Below are positions 60,721-64,000 of a stretch of 64,000 nt of DNA, piece after piece; within the stretch, counting starts at the first letter, position 1; every line of letters begins with the position of its first letter. The notes under the pieces are model-generated. The model was not told the origin of the DNA, ran no database searches, and saw only the letters and a list, made by a program, of their open reading frames with translations. The position numbers and the translations under genes are program-made. Source of the DNA: JAWVFM01 sp963823245 (GTDB lineage: Bacteria > Actinomycetota > Thermoleophilia > Solirubrobacterales > 70-9); contig CAWGKQ010000006.1 of NCBI GenBank assembly GCA_963823245.1, forward strand, positions 1 through 64,000. Direction: 5' to 3'.

Positions 60721-61169
60721 ACAACGTCGTAACCCACAACCGGATCGAGGTCCTCCACGGGGTTAACCTCAACATGCTCGGTCGCCGCCCAAGCGAGCAC
60801 TACGGCACGTTCACCCTCGCCGAGCTCGAGTTCAAGATCAAGAAGGATGCACGCGAGCTGGGCCTGGAGGCCGCCTTCTTCCAGACCAACGACGAGGGCG
60901 AGTTCGTCGAGCGCCTGCACCGGATGTCCGACGTGGCCGACGGAGCGATCCTCAACCCCGGCTCCTGGACCCACTACAGCTACGCGATCCGCGACGCGCT
61001 GGAGCTGACCGGGGTGCCCGCGGTGGAGGTCCACATCTCCGACGTCGACTCCCGCGAGGAGTGGCGGAGGAAGTCCGTCCTCGAGGGCTTGGTGATCGGA
61101 CGCGTCGCGGGAGAGGGCCCGGACGGGTACAGGCGCGCGCTCGAGATGTTGCGCGACCGGCTGGTGTGA
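60717..61169 (+). CDS. aroQ: Type II 3-dehydroquinate dehydratase
   Basis: This enzyme of about 150 residues dehydrates 3-dehydroquinate. Motifs are VLHGVNLNMLGRRPSEHYGT (with the catalytic Tyr), FFQTNDEGEFVERLHRM, ILNPGSWTHYSYAIRDALEL (catalytic His region) and VEVHISDVDSREEWRRKSVL. The family start NRIEVLHGVNLN has no ATG/GTG/TTG before it in frame; the only candidate is CTG 60717, which overlaps the aroB stop as CTGA. So either CTG is used or a base is wrong. The ATG at 60774 would cut off the first strand. Confidence 0.9.
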   Translation: MNNVVTHNRIEVLHGVNLNMLGRRPSEHYGTFTLAELEFKIKKDARELGLEAAFFQTNDEGEFVERLHRMSDVADGAILNPGSWTHYSYAIRDALELTGVPAVEVHISDVDSREEWRRKSVLEGLVIGRVAGEGPDGYRRALEMLRDRLV

Positions 61170-61189
61170 GCCGCCGCGCCGACGCAGCC

Positions 61190-62275
61190 TCGGTGAGCTC
61201 GTCGCCGAGCAGTGGCCTCGACCTGCCTGATCGTCGGCGACCTCGTGCGGCCCGGCGACTCCGGGCCTGACGCGATCGCCGAACATCCGCTGGCTCACGG
61301 GGTTCTCGGGCACCAGCGCCCTCGCGCATGATCGGGCCCGAGGATCGCCTCTTCCTGACCGACTTTCGCTACGCCGAGCGGGCCGAGCGCGAGGTCGACT
61401 CCGGATTCGAACGGGCGTCGGGCGCGACCCGCCTCATGCCGGAGGCCGCGTCGAGGCTCCACGGACGGGTCGGCTTCGACGACGCGAACACCAGCGTCAG
61501 GTCCCTGCGAGAGCCTCAGCCGGGACGCGCCCGATGGAGTCGAGCTCGTTCCGGCAGGCGGGCCTGGTCGAGAGCCTCCGGCGCGTCAAGGACGACGGAG
61601 GAGGTCGATGCGATGGCCGAGGCGACGCGGATCTCCGACGAGGTCTACGAGTGGCTCTGCGAGCAGGGCTTCGCGGGACGGACCGAGGCCGAGGTGGCGC
61701 TCGCGGCCGAGGTCCGGATGCGCGAGCTCGGCGCCGAAGGCCCAGGCGTTCCCGCCGATCGTCGCCGCGGGTCGCCAACGGCGCCACTCCGCACCACGAG
61801 ACCTCCGACCGGAAGATCGCAAAGGGCGAGTCCGCTCCTGATCGACATGAGCGCGAAGGTCCGCGGCTACTGTTCGGACGGGACGCGAACCTTCTCGATC
61901 GGGGAGCCCGACGAAACGTTCCGCGACGTCTACGAGCTGGTCCGCGACGCTCAGCAGGCGGGATTGGATGCGGTGAAGAGCGGCGTCGACGGGAAGGATG
62001 CCGACGCCGCCGCACGGTCCATCATCGACGAAGGCGGTCACGGCGATCGCTTCGGCCACGGCCTTGGCCACGGCGTCGGCCTCGAGATCCACGAGGCGCC
62101 CCGGCTCGCGAAGAGCTCCGAGGACACGCTCGAGGCCGGGAACGCGGTCACCGTGGAGCCGGGCGTCTACCTGCCGGGCAGCTTCGGCGTGAGGATCGAG
62201 GACCTCGTGATCGTCACCGACGAGGGCAATCGCAACCTGAGCGGATTCGGGAAGGAGCTGCGGGTAGTCGATTAG
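61190..62275 (+). CDS. Xaa-Pro aminopeptidase-like M24 peptidase, several frameshifts
   Basis: The M24 (pita-bread) metallopeptidase domain is clear: LLIDMSAKVRGYCSDGTRTF with both metal Asp residues, HGLGHGVGLEIHEAPRLAKS with the His, NAVTVEPGVYLPGSFGVRIE with Glu, and EDLVIV. The N-terminal creatinase-like domain (ANIRWLTGFSGTSALAM, DRLFLTDFRYAERAEREVDS) is split by frame breaks near 61290, 61510, 61575, 61740 and 61850. This peptidase commonly lies between aroQ and efp, as here. It removes N-terminal residues before proline. Confidence 0.8.
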
Positions 62276-63453
62276 GCCCCGGCAGCGTGGCGCACGCGGT
62301 CGCGGCCCTCGCCGTACATCCTCGTCTCGTAGGCGATCATCACCGCAAGGAGGGCCGCGACGATTCCGACGATCGCGAGTGGTGGCAGCACATGCCCGGC
62401 GGGAATGAGCGCGAGCAGCAACAGCGCCATGCCGAGGCGCCGCCGGCTGATCGTGTGCACGTGGCGATAGCGGAACGCCACCAGGCCGAGCAGGTATAGG
62501 GCCACTCCTCCCAGGAGCGCGAACGCGATCGGATAGCTCAGCGGGTCGCTCGACGTTCCCCAAGGTCGTCTCGAGGCCGAGCGCGACGAGGACGATGCCG
62601 GCCACCATCGGGAAGTGGATGAACGAGTAGGAGTCGCGGGCGAGCTCGTTTCGCTCCTTGCCCTCGGGCGCCTCGGCGAGCCTGCGCGCGGAGACGATGG
62701 CGACGATGTCGAAGTAGGTCCACCACTGCTCGGCGGCGATGGCGATGCCGAGCACGGCGGCCGCCGCGATGCCCGCCGTGAGGTGGACCTCGGCGCCGAC
62801 CCCGACCGCCACGATCGACTCGCCGAGGGCGATGATGATGATCAGCCCGTGACGCTCGGCGAAGTGGCCGGGAACGAGCTTCCAGCCCTCGGAGCCGAAG
62901 AGGTAGGGGCCGCCCATGTCGAGGGCGAGGGCGAGGACCCACATCCCGGCCTGCGCCGCCCCGTCGAGGAACGAGGCGCACGACCAGCAGGCCGACGCCG
63001 ATCGCCGTGCTCATCGGCGAGCCCGCTGACCGAGCGGCGAAGGCCGGGATCGTCACGGCTCGCCAGATAGAAGAGCGCGATGTGCGCCGCGCGGACGACC
63101 GCGTAGGCGAGGGCGAACTCGAGCGCCAGGTCGTTGAAGGCGGCAGGCACGCAGATCCCCGCGATCAGGAACGCCGCCATCGCGGCGAAGATGACGAGCC
63201 GAACCGCGCCCTCCTCGGGGTCGACCACGCTCGTGAGCCAGGCGTAGCCCACCCACGACCACCAGAGGACGCCGAGCACGAGGATGCCCTGCGCGAGGCC
63301 CTCCCAGGTCGGATGGTGCGACATCAGCGCCGTGCACTGGGTGAGCGCGAGGACGAAGACGAGGTCGAAGAAGAGCTCGAGCGGCGTCACTCGCTCCTCG
63401 GAGCGGAGGACGGCGCGGAGACGTGGCCCTTGCGCCTCGGTCGTGACGGCCAT
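62272..63453 (-). CDS. ltrA: LtrA-family (low-temperature requirement A) membrane protein, frameshifted
   Basis: The N-terminal phrase RVTPLELFFDLVFVLALTQC, HHPTWEGLAQGILVLGVLWW and SWVGYAWLTSVVDPEEG is the LtrA signature. Many helices follow (LVIFAAMAAFLIAGICVPAA, HGLIIIIALGESIVAVGVGA, EQWWTYFDIVAIVSARRLAE). Frame breaks near 62960 and 62550 split the gene; the last helices (LLLLALIPAGHVLPPLAIVG, IVAALLAVMIAYETRMYGEG) end at 62272. LtrA was named for cold growth in Listeria; its function is unknown. The gene is convergent with the M24 peptidase, overlapping by a few bases. Confidence 0.85.
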
Positions 63454-63461
63454 CTGCGCTC

Positions 63462-63467
63462 ATCCTA
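63462..63467 (-). promoter_or_regulatory. -10-like TAGGAT box, leaderless type
   Basis: TAGGAT ends eight bases before the ATG of ltrA on the minus strand. Confidence 0.45.
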
Positions 63468-63483
63468 GGCACCGAACCGCCGC

Positions 63484-63489
63484 TACCCT
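63484..63489 (+). promoter_or_regulatory. -10-like TACCCT box, leaderless type
   Basis: TACCCT ends eight bases before the GTG of efp. Confidence 0.5.
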
Positions 63490-63497
63490 CAGCGGCC

Positions 63498-64000
63498 GTG
63501 ATCTCCACCAACCAGTTCAAGAACGGTGCGCACGTCGAGATCGACGGGTCGATCTACCGCATCATGGAGTTCCAGCACGTGAAGCCCGGGAAGGGCGGCG
63601 CGTTCGTCCGCACGAAGCTCCGCAGGGTCGATGACGGCAGCGTCATCGACAAGACGTTCCGGGCAGGCGAGAAGTTCCGCCCTGTCCGCACCGAGACGAA
63701 GCGCATGCAGTTCCTGTACGACGATGGCGACTCGGCCGTCTTCATGGACACGGGCGACTACCAACAGCTCGAGATTCCGAGGGCCGTCGCCGGCGATGCG
63801 ATGCGTTGGGTGCTGCCGAACTCGCGAGGTTGAGCTGCTCTTCATCGACGAGCGCGCGACCGGCGTGCAGGTGCCGAGCGCCGTGGACATGACCGTTACG
63901 AAGACCGACCCGGGGCTCAAGGGCGACACCGTCGTCGGGCGGCGGGACGAAGCCGGCGACGCTCGAGTCGGGCGTGCAGGTGGAGGTCCCGCTGTTCGTG
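63498..64000 (+). CDS. efp: Elongation factor P (runs off the window end, frameshifted)
   Basis: The KOW-like first domain is clear: ISTNQFKNGAHVEIDGSIYR, IMEFQHVKPGKGGAFVRTKL and TFRAGEKFRPVRTETKRMQF, LYDDGDSAVFMDTGDYQQLE. A frame break near 63827 comes before the second OB domain (EVELLFIDERATGVQVPSAV, DMTVTKTDPGLKGDTVVG), and another near 63945 before the third (ATLESGVQVEVPLFV). EF-P helps ribosomes pass polyproline stretches; the six ALNPQPLPP units of the protein at 21032 would be natural clients. It is incomplete at the 3' side. Confidence 0.93.

Overview
The window is high-GC DNA (about 73% in a 60-base core line I counted) from an actinobacterium, most likely class Thermoleophilia (Solirubrobacterales-like). 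The evidence is the co-oriented order hisS, aspS, mnmA, alaS, ruvX, mltG, aroE, pilus genes, prepilin peptidase, aroC, aroK, aroB, aroQ, Xaa-Pro peptidase and efp, many GTG/TTG starts, short overlaps between genes, an F420-type PPOX protein, and secreted families typical of that class. The placement comes from gene content only.

1-18.6 kb is accessory. It holds SnoaL-like genes and fragments, a PPOX protein, a zinc-ribbon/DUF2510 protein, a TIR-TM-WD40 gene, a metallophosphoesterase, a Vps62-like protein, a GMC oxidoreductase with a sugar-lactone oxidase, and a second TIR-TM-WD40 gene. That second gene is followed by a RyR-domain protein and a SLATT two-TM protein whose genes overlap by four bases, then a convergent papain-like protease. 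A PD-(D/E)XK nuclease gene and a 3' remnant of tRNA-Ser(CGA) close the region; the remnant looks like an attachment-site scar.

18.6-26.5 kb contains a foreign-looking 2,4-diaminopentanoate dehydrogenase-like gene of lower GC, an NTF2-like gene, a six-fold ALNPQPLPP repeat protein, and an integrase-less mobile element ending at a tRNA-Met. The element carries a P4/D5-type primase-helicase, a PcfJ-like protein, an excisionase-type HTH, a ribbon-helix-helix protein and a divergent HTH repressor.

26.5-41.9 kb is intact core: delta-60 repeat protein, M29 aminopeptidase, ftcD, MBL hydrolase, hisS, aspS, an IscU-MnmA fusion, alaS, ruvX, mltG and aroE. 41.9-54 kb mixes a 5'-truncated pilC, SDR, acyltransferase, an IS481 element with a clear 6-bp target duplication inside a dead DUF559/AbiEi-like gene, a TetR/acyl-CoA-reductase-like operon divergent from a Baeyer-Villiger monooxygenase, and two paralogous secreted Cys-rich proteins flanking a truncated HD-GYP gene. 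54-64 kb holds a cation/proton exchanger, pseudopilin, prepilin peptidase, pilM remnant, the shikimate genes (aroC, fused aroK-aroB, aroQ), an M24 peptidase, ltrA and the start of efp.

Many genes outside the core block carry single-base frameshifts, and several junctions join two truncated genes. Part of this is probably consensus error or misassembly; the rest is real decay. Twelve genes have a TANNNT box only 6-9 bases before the start codon, the signature of leaderless transcription.
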